Below, piece after piece: positions 8,423 to 16,872 of a stretch of 64,000 bases of DNA. The translations under genes were made by a program, and so were the position numbers. The stretch's first letter is position 1. Every line of letters begins with the position of its first letter. The notes below the pieces were generated by a model. That model was not told the DNA's origin. It saw only the letters and a program-made list of their open reading frames with translations, and did not search any database. This stretch comes from Persicitalea jodogahamensis (GTDB lineage: Bacteria; Bacteroidota; Bacteroidia; Cytophagales; Spirosomataceae). The stretch is taken from assembly GCF_014651615.1 (NCBI RefSeq), contig NZ_BMXF01000001.1:1025731-1089730 (forward strand), read 5' to 3'.

Positions 8423-10186
8423 ATGAAAAAAATCTATTCTTTCCTTTTTGCCCTACTTAATCTGGGTAGCCTTTGCCAAGCCCAGCAGCCCGTCAAGGAA
8501 TCTAAGGGATTCTACCAGTTCCTGACCGACGACCCTAACCAAAAACCTTTTTACAGCGATCGTCAGGGTGTGATGGCCCAAAATGGCATGGTCGCTTCGG
8601 CGCATCCTGAATCTTCACGAGTCGGGGCCGATATTCTGAAAAAAGGCGGCAATGCCGTGGATGCAGCGGTGGCTGTGCAGTTTGCGCTGGCCGTGACCCA
8701 CCCTTCGGCGGGCAACATCGGCGGCGGCGGGTTCATGGTGTTTCGGGCGGCTGATGGAAAGAGCTACACGCTGGATTTCAGGGAAAAGGCGCCGCTAAAA
8801 GGCGGTAAAGACATGTACCTCGACGCGGAGGGTAATGTAGTTCCCGGTCTAAGTACCCTGGGCCATCTGGCCAGCGGAGTACCGGGTTCGGTAGAAGGTA
8901 TGGCGGTGGCGCATGCCCGATTTGGCAAATTACTCTGGTCAGAACTACTGCAGCCTGCTATCGACCTGGCCGAAAAGGGGGTAGTTCAAACCGACCGCGA
9001 GGCGCGGGGGCTGAATGCAATTAAAGCAAATGTACAAAAGGTAAACCCCGGTACCAGGTACTTTCTACGGACCGATGGCCGCGACTGGCAGGCCGGCGAC
9101 ACGCTGATGCAGCCTGATCTGGCAAAAGTCCTGCGCGCCATCCAGAAAAAAGGCAGCAAAGGGTTTTATAAAGGAAAAGTCGCGCGGCAGATTGCGCGGG
9201 AAATGAAAAAAAACAAGGGAATTATTTCTAAAAAAGATCTGAAAGAGTACCACGCCAAATGGCGGGAACCGATTATCGGCGACTATAAAAATTACAAAAT
9301 CATCACGATGCCACCTACTTCGAGCGGTGGTGTGGCATTGATGCAATTGTTGCGACTGGTGGAACCTTATCCGCTCACCCGCTGGGGCTGGAACACGGAT
9401 TCCACGGCGCAGGTTATGATTGAGGCTGAGCGCCGGGTCTATGCCGACCGGGCCAAGTTTCTGGGCGACCCGGATTTCGTGGACGTTCCGGTGGACAAAC
9501 TCATCAGCTATGACTACCTGAAGAAACGTTGGCAGGACTTCAGCTTTGGGAAAGCTACCGATAGCAAGGCCGTCAGCGGTGGTGATTTGCCGGGTTACGA
9601 GAGCCTGGAAACTACCCATTTTTCCGTCGTGGATAAAGACCGGAACGCTGTTTCCATAACTACCACCCTCAATGGTGGTTATGGCAGCAAAGTCATCGTA
9701 AAAGGTGGTGGCTTTTTCATGAATAATGAAATGGACGATTTCAGTGTGAAAGCGGGCGTACCGAATATGTTCGGGCTGATCGGTAACAAGGCCAACGAAA
9801 TCGCTCCTTCCAAACGCATGCTGTCGTCGATGACGCCAACCATAGTAGAAAAAGACGGAAAGCTTTACATGGTGGTGGGTACACCCGGCGGCTCGACGAT
9901 CATCACGGCGGTGTATCAAACCATCCTGAACGTCCTGGAACATGGTATGACCATGCAGCAGTCGGTCAACGCCCTGAAATTTCACCACCAGTGGTTGCCC
10001 GATAAAACGGTTTTTGAAGCGGGAGCATTTACCGACAATACCATAGATAAACTACAAAATCGCGGCTATATCCTGGAACAACAGCGGAACACTATTGGTC
10101 GCATGGATTGCATTTTGCTGCTGCCCGATGGCTCGCTGGAAGGCGCTTCCGACCCCCGTGGCGATGACGTGAGCGTGGGGTACTGA
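8423..10186 (+). CDS. ggt: Gamma-glutamyltransferase, secreted
   Basis: 587 residues with a signal peptide to about residue 20. The precursor of gamma-glutamyltransferases cuts itself before a Thr that becomes the nucleophile; here ETTHFSVVDKDRN places it at Thr 397. Other family blocks are GGNAVDAAVAVQFALAV, NIGGGGFMV, LDFREKAP, SSGGVALMQLL and SMTPTIV. The length matches the family. It cleaves glutathione and other gamma-glutamyl compounds in the periplasm. It stands alone between the sugar-operon terminator and a convergent OmpA-family gene whose stop is 4 bases away. Confidence 0.93.
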   Translation: MKKIYSFLFALLNLGSLCQAQQPVKESKGFYQFLTDDPNQKPFYSDRQGVMAQNGMVASAHPESSRVGADILKKGGNAVDAAVAVQFALAVTHPSAGNIGGGGFMVFRAADGKSYTLDFREKAPLKGGKDMYLDAEGNVVPGLSTLGHLASGVPGSVEGMAVAHARFGKLLWSELLQPAIDLAEKGVVQTDREARGLNAIKANVQKVNPGTRYFLRTDGRDWQAGDTLMQPDLAKVLRAIQKKGSKGFYKGKVARQIAREMKKNKGIISKKDLKEYHAKWREPIIGDYKNYKIITMPPTSSGGVALMQLLRLVEPYPLTRWGWNTDSTAQVMIEAERRVYADRAKFLGDPDFVDVPVDKLISYDYLKKRWQDFSFGKATDSKAVSGGDLPGYESLETTHFSVVDKDRNAVSITTTLNGGYGSKVIVKGGGFFMNNEMDDFSVKAGVPNMFGLIGNKANEIAPSKRMLSSMTPTIVEKDGKLYMVVGTPGGSTIITAVYQTILNVLEHGMTMQQSVNALKFHHQWLPDKTVFEAGAFTDNTIDKLQNRGYILEQQRNTIGRMDCILLLPDGSLEGASDPRGDDVSVGY

Positions 10187-10189
10187 CAC

Positions 10190-11818
10190 TTATTTTGTCA
10201 GGATTGTAAACTCTACCCGGCGGTTGGCCGCCTGGCCTTCGGGCGTGGCGTTGCTGGCAACGGGGCGCGCCTCGCCGTAGCCCTTGCTGGCAATTCGGTC
10301 AGGCTCGATGCCTTTGCCAATCAGATATTCGCGGACCGTGTCGGCGCGATCCTGGGAAAGTTTGAGGTTGGCCGCGTCACCGCCAACGTCGTCGGTATGG
10401 CCACCAAGTTCGATGGTCAGCTTGACGTTTTCAGTCATCGTGAGGGCGATGCGGTCAAGTTCGGGAAAGGACTCGGGCGTGAGCGTAGCCTTCGCAAACT
10501 GGAAAGAAATATTATTCAACCGCACAACTTGTCCCTCTTCAATAGGAATCAGTTTCAGTGACTTATTCGCAATCTCGCGAAAACCCTTCCCCTGAATGGC
10601 GGCCACCGAGTCGGTCAAATCCACGTTTTCGCCTTCGGCGATAAAATTGGGGGCTACGGCCCGCATGCTGTACTTTTTCCCATAGGGCAGCACGATTTTG
10701 TACTCACCCGTAATCGGATTAGTCGTGGCAGTACCCGCTTCCTCGCCGTTAGCCATATCCTCGTAGATAATCTGAGCCACCACGGGCTTGCCCGTTTTGG
10801 AGTCAATCACCTTACCACTGATCATTACGACTGGGTCGGGCGCGGGTGCTACAGGCTGCGTGAGGTTAGTCGTGTCTTTGCCATCGCCTTCATCACTTCT
10901 TCCCAGCGGAATTCGGACCACATCGCCTTTCCCAATGGTCTCATTGAAAGAAGTCATATAGGCAAAATCTCCCAGGGCCGAGACGGTGTAGTAAGCATCG
11001 TAGCCATCAGTATTCACCGCCGGACCCAGGTTGACGGGCTTCGACCAGCGTTTCCATGATTTGTCGATGCGCTTGCTGTAGTAAATATCGTTGCTGCCCT
11101 GTCCGCCGGGGCGATCACTGGAAAAGTAAATCGTGTAGCCGTCGGCAGCCAGAAAGGGGGTAGTTTCAGTGAAATCTTCAGTATTGATCTCCGGGCCGAG
11201 GTTCTGCGGCTTGGTCCAGGAACCGTTTTTTTGCTTAAAGCAGACGTAGATATCGTCCAGTTTGCTGTTTTTCTTTTCGCTGAAAGAAAGTACCAGTACT
11301 TTTCCGTCGTTCGACAGCACGCCGCAGTCAAACTGTCCCTTACTCATCTTCTCGTAGCCCGGAATGTCCAGTTTTTCGGGAGCGGACCAGCCGCGCGCCA
11401 ACCGCTGGCTCGTGGAAAAGCCGCGCGTTTCGTAGCGCCCGTTGTTATAGGCTCCTTTTATCAGTATCGTATTGCCGTCGGGCGTGATACTGTACAGGCT
11501 GTTGTATTCCTCCTTGTTGAGCGGCGCGGGTAAGCGTCGCGCCAGTCCCCATTGTGCGCCATTGTTGATGGCTTCGGCAAACCAGATGTCCTGACTACCC
11601 TTATCGCCAAAGGAATTCTGTGGATGGCTGATGCGGGAAAAGTACAACGTTTGGCCGTCGGGAGAGATAACCGGGGCGATTTCGTTGTATTCCGAGTTAA
11701 TCGCCTTTCCTAAGTTTTCGGGCTTTGCGGAGTTTTGAGCTTGGGAAAAAGGGGCAATCGCGATCTGTAAGAAAAAGAGGGCAGCTATCGAATGCCGGGC
11801 CAAAGTCTCATCATTCAT
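10190..11818 (-). CDS. OmpA-family protein with PD40 propeller and carboxypeptidase-like domain
   Basis: 542 residues. A signal peptide (cleavage near SQAQ, residue 27) is followed by several PD40/WD40-like propeller repeats (APVISPDGQTLYFSR, TPFLAADGYTIYFSSDRPGG) to about residue 280. A carboxypeptidase-like regulatory beta-sandwich follows (VIDSKTGKPVVAQIIYED, about 310-390), then a C-terminal OmpA domain with ELGGHTDDVGG and RVEFTILTK that binds peptidoglycan. This order is standard for a large Bacteroidota envelope family, often linked to gliding or type IX secretion gene sets, though no partner is nearby. Structural anchoring at the outer membrane is inferred. Confidence 0.9.
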   Translation of the reverse strand: MNDETLARHSIAALFFLQIAIAPFSQAQNSAKPENLGKAINSEYNEIAPVISPDGQTLYFSRISHPQNSFGDKGSQDIWFAEAINNGAQWGLARRLPAPLNKEEYNSLYSITPDGNTILIKGAYNNGRYETRGFSTSQRLARGWSAPEKLDIPGYEKMSKGQFDCGVLSNDGKVLVLSFSEKKNSKLDDIYVCFKQKNGSWTKPQNLGPEINTEDFTETTPFLAADGYTIYFSSDRPGGQGSNDIYYSKRIDKSWKRWSKPVNLGPAVNTDGYDAYYTVSALGDFAYMTSFNETIGKGDVVRIPLGRSDEGDGKDTTNLTQPVAPAPDPVVMISGKVIDSKTGKPVVAQIIYEDMANGEEAGTATTNPITGEYKIVLPYGKKYSMRAVAPNFIAEGENVDLTDSVAAIQGKGFREIANKSLKLIPIEEGQVVRLNNISFQFAKATLTPESFPELDRIALTMTENVKLTIELGGHTDDVGGDAANLKLSQDRADTVREYLIGKGIEPDRIASKGYGEARPVASNATPEGQAANRRVEFTILTK

Positions 11819-11852
11819 AATTCATCATTATTCTGAGCGTAGTCGAAGAGCA

Positions 11853-12446
11853 TCATTTCTCGACATACAACGTTTGGTCAAGCTCCTTATTTTCTGCTTT
11901 GTTTTGGAAGAACTCCGACATTTTCTCTAATAACTCCTCAACGGTTTCGGCAACCAGCATGAGTTCGCGGTTTTCCGGACGAAGAAAGCCTTCCTCTACC
12001 ATCATATCGGTGTGAGCGATGAGGTGGTCGTAGAAGCCATTCGTATTCAGCACACCCACCGGACCGTGGAAAAGACGAAGTTGCGACCAGGCCAGGATTT
12101 CGAACAGTTCGTCCATGGTACCATAGCCACCGGGCAGCACGATCACACCATCCGATAATGATACCATACGGGCTTTACGCTCGTGCATGGTATCCACAAA
12201 CTCGAGTTCGGTGAGGGTTTTGTGCGAAACTTCCAGCTTGGCCAGGAAATTGGGGATGATGCCCGTGACTGTACCGCCCTCCTCCAATGCGCCGTCGGCC
12301 ACGCGGCCCATGAGGCCGAGGTTACCGCCGCCGTAAACGACATTTATACTATTTAAAGCCAAATGCTGGCCCAAGGCGTAAGCTGTTTGAGCGTAAAGAG
12401 GGTTTTTGCCGGGATTGGATCCGCAATAGACGACGATGGATTTCAT
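11853..12446 (-). CDS. LOG-family protein (TIGR00730, nucleoside 5'-monophosphate phosphoribohydrolase-like)
   Basis: 198 residues from the ATG at 12446 (MKSIVVYCGS); a longer in-frame start at 12482 would add 12 residues not typical of the family. GGGNLGLMG (about 40-48) and the PGGYGTMDE motif (105-113) form the nucleotide-binding and catalytic site of LOG proteins. These release the base from cytokinin- or purine-riboside monophosphates. The bacterial physiological substrate is usually unknown. Downstream of its promoter side lies the broken 3'-end copy of the oxidoreductase gene. Confidence 0.88.
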   Translation of the reverse strand: MKSIVVYCGSNPGKNPLYAQTAYALGQHLALNSINVVYGGGNLGLMGRVADGALEEGGTVTGIIPNFLAKLEVSHKTLTELEFVDTMHERKARMVSLSDGVIVLPGGYGTMDELFEILAWSQLRLFHGPVGVLNTNGFYDHLIAHTDMMVEEGFLRPENRELMLVAETVEELLEKMSEFFQNKAENKELDQTLYVEK

Positions 12447-12485
12447 GGGGTGGTGTTTGATGATTGCCCCAAACTTACGCATAAT

Positions 12486-12604
12486 TCAAGATTCGCTCTT
12501 CCGCAACTTCACCAGTACAGATTTATAAATTGGCGTATTACTATGCTCCGCCACGGTGTCAATGGGGACCAGCACGTCGGTTTTGGAGAAACAAGGGCGA
12601 TGCA
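12486..12604 (-). pseudogene. Relic of the 3' end of an FdhF/YdeP-type oxidoreductase gene
   Basis: Read on the minus strand this stretch encodes DVLVPIDTVAEHSNTP and then IYKSVLVKLRK, followed by SES and TGA at 12486-12488. It is almost the same as the C-terminus of the intact oxidoreductase at 13317-15605. At DNA level 12499-12575 matches 13324-13400 at 73 of 77 positions. The next 29 bases are weakly similar and differ by one base in length, shifting the frame. The rest of the gene is absent. Either a duplicated gene decayed here, or a segment carrying the neighbouring toxin-antitoxin pair was inserted with duplication of this 3' end. Confidence 0.85.
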
Positions 12605-12608
12605 CAAA

Positions 12609-12959
12609 CTATATAGAAATTCGATCATCAATCTCCTGTAAGACCATCATCAGTGTCATTTCAGGCGATTCGAGAATATTTTTTTCCTCATTCACGTGAT
12701 TGTGATGCGGATGAGTTGCAATGTGTGGATGATGGAAGGCATTGTCCCAGCGCACTAGTAGTTTATAATCAGGCTTCATCCACTGAAAGGAGTATTTACG
12801 CTTAGTTGGCTGAATGACGTTGACCTCGGTGTATTCCAAAATGGATTGATCGATAAAAAATATCCTGATTTTCAGTTCCGTGATTTTTGGATTCTCCTGA
12901 TCCTTCAAGACTTCATACGAGTCAATAATGTGGGCGAAAGAATCAATCAGTTCTTTCAT
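12609..12959 (-). CDS. TumE-like toxin (DUF6516 family)
   Basis: 116 residues. RIFFIDQSILEYTE, the WDNAFHHPHIATHPHHNHV block and a C-terminal MVLQEIDDRI resemble the TumE/DUF6516 toxin family, whose hallmark is a D-N-x-x-H-H-x-x-I-x-T-x-P-H-H-x-H-V segment. The toxic activity of the family is not settled by sequence. It overlaps the upstream small gene by 4 bases (ATGA), as expected of a co-translated toxin-antitoxin pair with the antitoxin first. It is bounded by the oxidoreductase 3'-end relic only 5 bases beyond its stop. Confidence 0.75.
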   Translation of the reverse strand: MKELIDSFAHIIDSYEVLKDQENPKITELKIRIFFIDQSILEYTEVNVIQPTKRKYSFQWMKPDYKLLVRWDNAFHHPHIATHPHHNHVNEEKNILESPEMTLMMVLQEIDDRISI

Positions 12960-13258
12960 GCAGCAATGGCCTCCAAATCGGCCTGATAGGCGTCAACTAC
13001 ATCGATGGCCGTTTCCCACAATATACTGTCATCCTCCTTTTCGATGATAGAGTACTTTCCCAAGGAGTCGAATTGCTCAACAAATGCGCGAAAATTCATC
13101 CCGTATTTTTGCTCGAATAAGTCTATCCTGGCCTGATAATAGGCCATGTTTTGTTTAATCAGGCTTCTGGCCTGCTCACGGGCGAAATTCTCGATTGTGG
13201 TGTACCCCAGGGACTGCACTGTACGACTAAGGGCAGAATTTTGTTCTTGTGTTTGCAT
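12956..13258 (-). CDS. Putative antitoxin partner of the TumE-like toxin
   Basis: A 100-residue, mostly helical protein with no DNA-binding motif I can recognise. The C-terminus has DSILWETAIDVVDAYQADLE, acidic and Trp-containing as in many small antitoxins. The role is inferred from its position: it is translated just before the toxin and overlaps it by 4 bases. The canonical TumA antitoxin is a helix-turn-helix protein downstream of the toxin, so this partner is of a different kind. Confidence 0.6.
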   Translation of the reverse strand: MQTQEQNSALSRTVQSLGYTTIENFAREQARSLIKQNMAYYQARIDLFEQKYGMNFRAFVEQFDSLGKYSIIEKEDDSILWETAIDVVDAYQADLEAIAA

Positions 13259-13316
13259 TGCAATTATATTTCGGGGTGTCGAACAAATTTAGGCAAAGTC
13301 GCCGACATCAATCGAT

Positions 13317-15605
13317 TCACCCTTTCCGCAACTTCACCAATACAGATTTATAAATCGGTGTATTACTATGCTCGGCCACGGTGTCAATGGGGACCAGCAC
13401 ATTAGCCTCGGGAAAATAGGTAGCGATGCAGCGCCGGGGAATGTCGTAAGCCACCAGCACAAAGGTCTTCGCGACGCGCTCCCGTCCGCCGTGGTCGTTG
13501 TGGATGTCCACAACATCGCCCGACGAAAAGCCCGCTTCTACAATGTCCTGCACATTCATGAAAACTACCCGGCGCTCGTTGTGAACGCCGCGGTAGCGGT
13601 CTTCCAGGCCGTAGATGGTCGTGTTGAACTGGTCGTGACTGCGGATGGTCATCATCAGGTACTCGCCGGGACCGGGCTGCGGAGCGGAAGCTTCGGCCAC
13701 GTTGAAGTTGGCTTTGCCTGTTTTGGTCTCGAATACGCCGTGGCGGGCGGCGTTGGGCAGATAGTAGCCCGCGGGCTGGCGCACTTTGCGGTTGTAGTCT
13801 TCACAACCATCGATGACGCGGGCGATATCGTTGCGGATGTTGTCGTAGTGTTTCTGGTAACTATCCCAGTCTACTTTTGACTTTTCGCCCAGCGTCGCTT
13901 TGGCCACACCGCAAAGGATACGCGGTTCACTCCGAAGCTGATCCGAAATGGGATCAAGTACCCCACGCGAAGCCTGGATGACGCCCATCGAGTTTTCGCA
14001 GGTCACAAATTGCTCCGCACCATCATGGATGTCCTCATCGCTGCGGGCCAGCGTGGGCAGGATGATAGCCTCCTGTCCGTGTACCAGGTGGCTTCGATTG
14101 AGTTTGGTGGAAATCTGGACGGTGAGTTTGCACTGCCGGAGACCTTGCGCGGTGTAGTTGGTATCGGGCGTGGCCGAGAGGAAATTCCCGCCCAGCGAAA
14201 AGAACACCTTCGCCCGACCGTCGTGCATGGCGTGGATAGCCTTCACGGTGTCGAATCCTTCTTTTTCGGGTACTTCAAAGCCGAAAACTTCGCGGATATT
14301 CTCGCGCCATTCGGGTTTCACCTTTTCCCAGACACCCATCGTGCGGTCCCCCTGAACGTTGCTGTGTCCGCGCACGGGACAGACGCCTGCGCCGGGCCGA
14401 CCAATGGCGCCTTTGAGCATGAGTAGATTAGCTATTTCCTTGATTGTATCCACCGAATTGGCGTGTTGGGTCAGGCCCATCGCCCAGCAGATGATAATAC
14501 GTTTCTTGTTTTTGATGGCCTCGACTACTTCCTTTATTTTAGAAAGCGGTACGCCGCTGAGTTCGGCCAGCGCGTCTACATCCTGCCGCCGGAGGTGCGC
14601 CTCGTAGTCGGCGAAGCCGTGGGTTTTATTATTGATAAATTCCTGATCCAGCACCGTGCCGGGCGCTTTATCTTCTTCTTCCAGCAACAGCCGGGCCACC
14701 GCCTGCAGAAATGCCATGTCGCCGTTCATGCGGATTTGCACGAAGAGCTCGGCGAGTTTGTTATCCACGCTCAACACGCCCTTAACTGTCTGCGGATCAT
14801 TAAAGCCGATCAATCCGGTTTCGTGCAACGGATTGACCCCGATGATCATGGCTCCGTTGCGTTTGCCCTTTTGCAGGGCCGTCATCATGCGGGGATGGTT
14901 GGTGCCGGGATTCTGGCCCATAATCATGATGATGTCGGTGTCGTAGAAGTCTTCCAGCATCACCGTTCCCTTACCGATACCGATCGACTCGCTCAGGGCC
15001 GTACCGCTCGACTCGTGGCACATGTTGGAGCAGTCGGGCAGATTATTAGTGCCGTACTCGCGTACGAATAATTGATACACAAATGCCGCCTCATTGCTAG
15101 CCCTTCCTGAGGTATAAAAAACTGCCTCGTCGGGCGAATCCAGCGCATTCAAATGTTCAGCGATTTTTTGAAAAGCCCCTTCCCAACTGATCGGTTGGTA
15201 GTGCGTCGCTCCTTTGGGCAGGTACATTGGCTCAGCCAGGCGGCCCTTTTTGCCAATCTCCAGATCAGTCAGCTGCGACAGGTCATAAACGGAGTTCTTG
15301 GCAAAGAAGTCCCCCCAAAGCGATTTACTGGTAGCTTCTTCGGCCAGTGCTTTCGCGCCATTCTCACAATACTCAGCCACGGGTGAGCGATGAAAATCAG
15401 GGTCGGGCCAGGCGCAGCTCGAGCAGTCGAAGCCGTCCTTCTGGTTCATTTTCAGGAGCGCCTTGTTTCCTCGCACCAGGCCGGCTTCTTCCACGACCAT
15501 TTTAAGGCTGATGGCGACGGCTGTGGTACCGGCAGCGACGGTTCTGGGTTCATCAATTCTTAATCCGGTAAGGCGGGCGGGATTTTCGGCAGCGGGAGTT
15601 TTCAA
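13317..15605 (-). CDS. FdhF/YdeP family molybdopterin oxidoreductase
   Basis: 762 residues of the DMSO-reductase superfamily, TIGR01701-like. Cys 61 and Cys 64 (DCSSCAWPDPD) belong to the short N-terminal cluster motif. SNMCHESSGTALSESIG is the molybdenum-site loop, and GQNPGTNHPRMMTAL, GVCPVRGHSNVQGDR and TIRSHDQFNTTIYG are molybdopterin-guanine-dinucleotide contacts. Members act on formate or acid-stress substrates; the true substrate is uncertain. The start is TTG at 15605, as no in-frame ATG precedes residue 36. FdhD is encoded just upstream on the same strand. The last 77 bases are duplicated at 12499-12575. Confidence 0.9.
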   Translation of the reverse strand: MKTPAAENPARLTGLRIDEPRTVAAGTTAVAISLKMVVEEAGLVRGNKALLKMNQKDGFDCSSCAWPDPDFHRSPVAEYCENGAKALAEEATSKSLWGDFFAKNSVYDLSQLTDLEIGKKGRLAEPMYLPKGATHYQPISWEGAFQKIAEHLNALDSPDEAVFYTSGRASNEAAFVYQLFVREYGTNNLPDCSNMCHESSGTALSESIGIGKGTVMLEDFYDTDIIMIMGQNPGTNHPRMMTALQKGKRNGAMIIGVNPLHETGLIGFNDPQTVKGVLSVDNKLAELFVQIRMNGDMAFLQAVARLLLEEEDKAPGTVLDQEFINNKTHGFADYEAHLRRQDVDALAELSGVPLSKIKEVVEAIKNKKRIIICWAMGLTQHANSVDTIKEIANLLMLKGAIGRPGAGVCPVRGHSNVQGDRTMGVWEKVKPEWRENIREVFGFEVPEKEGFDTVKAIHAMHDGRAKVFFSLGGNFLSATPDTNYTAQGLRQCKLTVQISTKLNRSHLVHGQEAIILPTLARSDEDIHDGAEQFVTCENSMGVIQASRGVLDPISDQLRSEPRILCGVAKATLGEKSKVDWDSYQKHYDNIRNDIARVIDGCEDYNRKVRQPAGYYLPNAARHGVFETKTGKANFNVAEASAPQPGPGEYLMMTIRSHDQFNTTIYGLEDRYRGVHNERRVVFMNVQDIVEAGFSSGDVVDIHNDHGGRERVAKTFVLVAYDIPRRCIATYFPEANVLVPIDTVAEHSNTPIYKSVLVKLRKG

Positions 15606-15697
15606 TTTTGAATGAGGTATTGATGGAACAAAATGACGCTATAAGTAGTCAAGCAAAAAGGTTCAGATCTTTCAGCTATCACTAAGGTACTTTGAAA

Positions 15698-16513
15698 TTA
15701 ACTCGCAATTCTTTCTACTCCCGAATACACATTGAATCGCGTATCCCGAAGAAAGCCGATCAAAACCAGCTTCATTTCCTTGGCCAGCTGCACAGCCAGC
15801 GTCGAGGGTGCCCCGACGGCGGCTACGAAAGAAATGCCGGCCAATGCCGCTTTTTGAATCAACTCGAAACTGGCCCGGCCGCTGAGCAGCAGTACTTGCG
15901 TGCGAAGCGGGTAGGTGCCAGTTTGCAGCGCGTGGCCGATAAGCTTGTCCAAGGCATTATGGCGTCCTACATCTTCCCGTAAGGACAGCAATTCGCCCTT
16001 TTGAGTGAACAGCGCCGCCGCGTGGAGGCCACCCGTACTGGCAAAGTCGGCCTGTCGCTCTCTCAATAACTCCGGCAGCCGATAAAGTGTTGGGGCCTCA
16101 ATTGTCCAATGCTGTATAATTTCTGGCAGGGTACTTTCCACGCGCACAGCTTCAATGGAAGATTTGGCGCAAATACCACAACTGGATGTCGTATAAATAT
16201 GGCGCTCAAACTGGGTGGGATCGAAGGGAGTGTCCTCGTGGAGAATGACCGAAACCCGATTAACATCTTCCTGCACCGCGCCGATCACTTGCTCGTAGTT
16301 CGTAATGATTCCCTCGCTCAGCAGAAACCCAAGCGCCAGCTCTTCATCGTGACCGGGTGTTCGCATCGTCACGGACAAATTTTTGATTTCCAGGTTCAGG
16401 CCATAGCGAATGCTGATTTCGAGCGGCTCCTCCACCGAGAGTAGGTCGTCCTGCGGCTGACTACGGCTGGCGGAGAATCGGGTGATGTTTACAGACTGGG
16501 TGGAAATGGTCAT
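15698..16513 (-). CDS. fdhD: Formate dehydrogenase accessory sulfurtransferase FdhD
   Basis: 271 residues with the hallmarks RTPGHDEELALGFLLSEGII, the catalytic TTSSCGICAKSSIEAV (two active-site Cys spaced C-x2-C), GGLHAAALF and REDVGRHNALDKLIG. FdhD moves sulfur from IscS to the molybdenum cofactor of formate-dehydrogenase-type enzymes, which is required for their activity. It is encoded 92 bases upstream of the FdhF/YdeP gene on the same strand and almost certainly matures that enzyme. Confidence 0.95.
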   Translation of the reverse strand: MTISTQSVNITRFSASRSQPQDDLLSVEEPLEISIRYGLNLEIKNLSVTMRTPGHDEELALGFLLSEGIITNYEQVIGAVQEDVNRVSVILHEDTPFDPTQFERHIYTTSSCGICAKSSIEAVRVESTLPEIIQHWTIEAPTLYRLPELLRERQADFASTGGLHAAALFTQKGELLSLREDVGRHNALDKLIGHALQTGTYPLRTQVLLLSGRASFELIQKAALAGISFVAAVGAPSTLAVQLAKEMKLVLIGFLRDTRFNVYSGVERIAS

Positions 16514-16872
16514 TAATGGGCTTATAATTTACCGTTTAATAAGTCAAAGATGAAACTTCTGTACATTAATCGGAGAATTGTTTTGGTTTAACTGTCAGAT
16601 TATCAATTGTTTAATTGTTTATGCATTTCTGTCACGATTTTACCGCGATTTGAAACACTCATACAATAAACACAAGAAAGTACCCCGAAAGGTCGTTCCC
16701 ATTCGTCTGAAAACAGTTTTTGGCCATGGCTAGCCTGGCATAGTTATTTACACCAGAAATAGTTTAGAAGCAAGTTTCGATTTTATTGAATCATTGAGAT
16801 AACAAACCAACGGAAGAGAATGAGGGAACTGTGTACTTGTTTATTTTAATGTTTAACCAAATGTAAATCAAA
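16514..16872. other. Divergent intergenic region, 359 bases
   Basis: It separates fdhD (minus) from the coiled-coil protein gene (plus) and must hold promoters for both. It is AT-rich with runs such as TTGTTTAATTGTTTATGC. I find no convincing -33/-7 pair, hairpin or coding potential. Confidence 0.5.

Noticed and set aside
12363-12641. A 92-codon plus-strand frame across the oxidoreductase relic
   Set aside because: The minus-strand reading matches the oxidoreductase C-terminus; the plus-strand frame has no support.
13317-15605. Selenocysteine at the molybdenum site of the oxidoreductase
   Set aside because: The loop reads SNMCHESSG with an ordinary Cys codon and there is no in-frame TGA.
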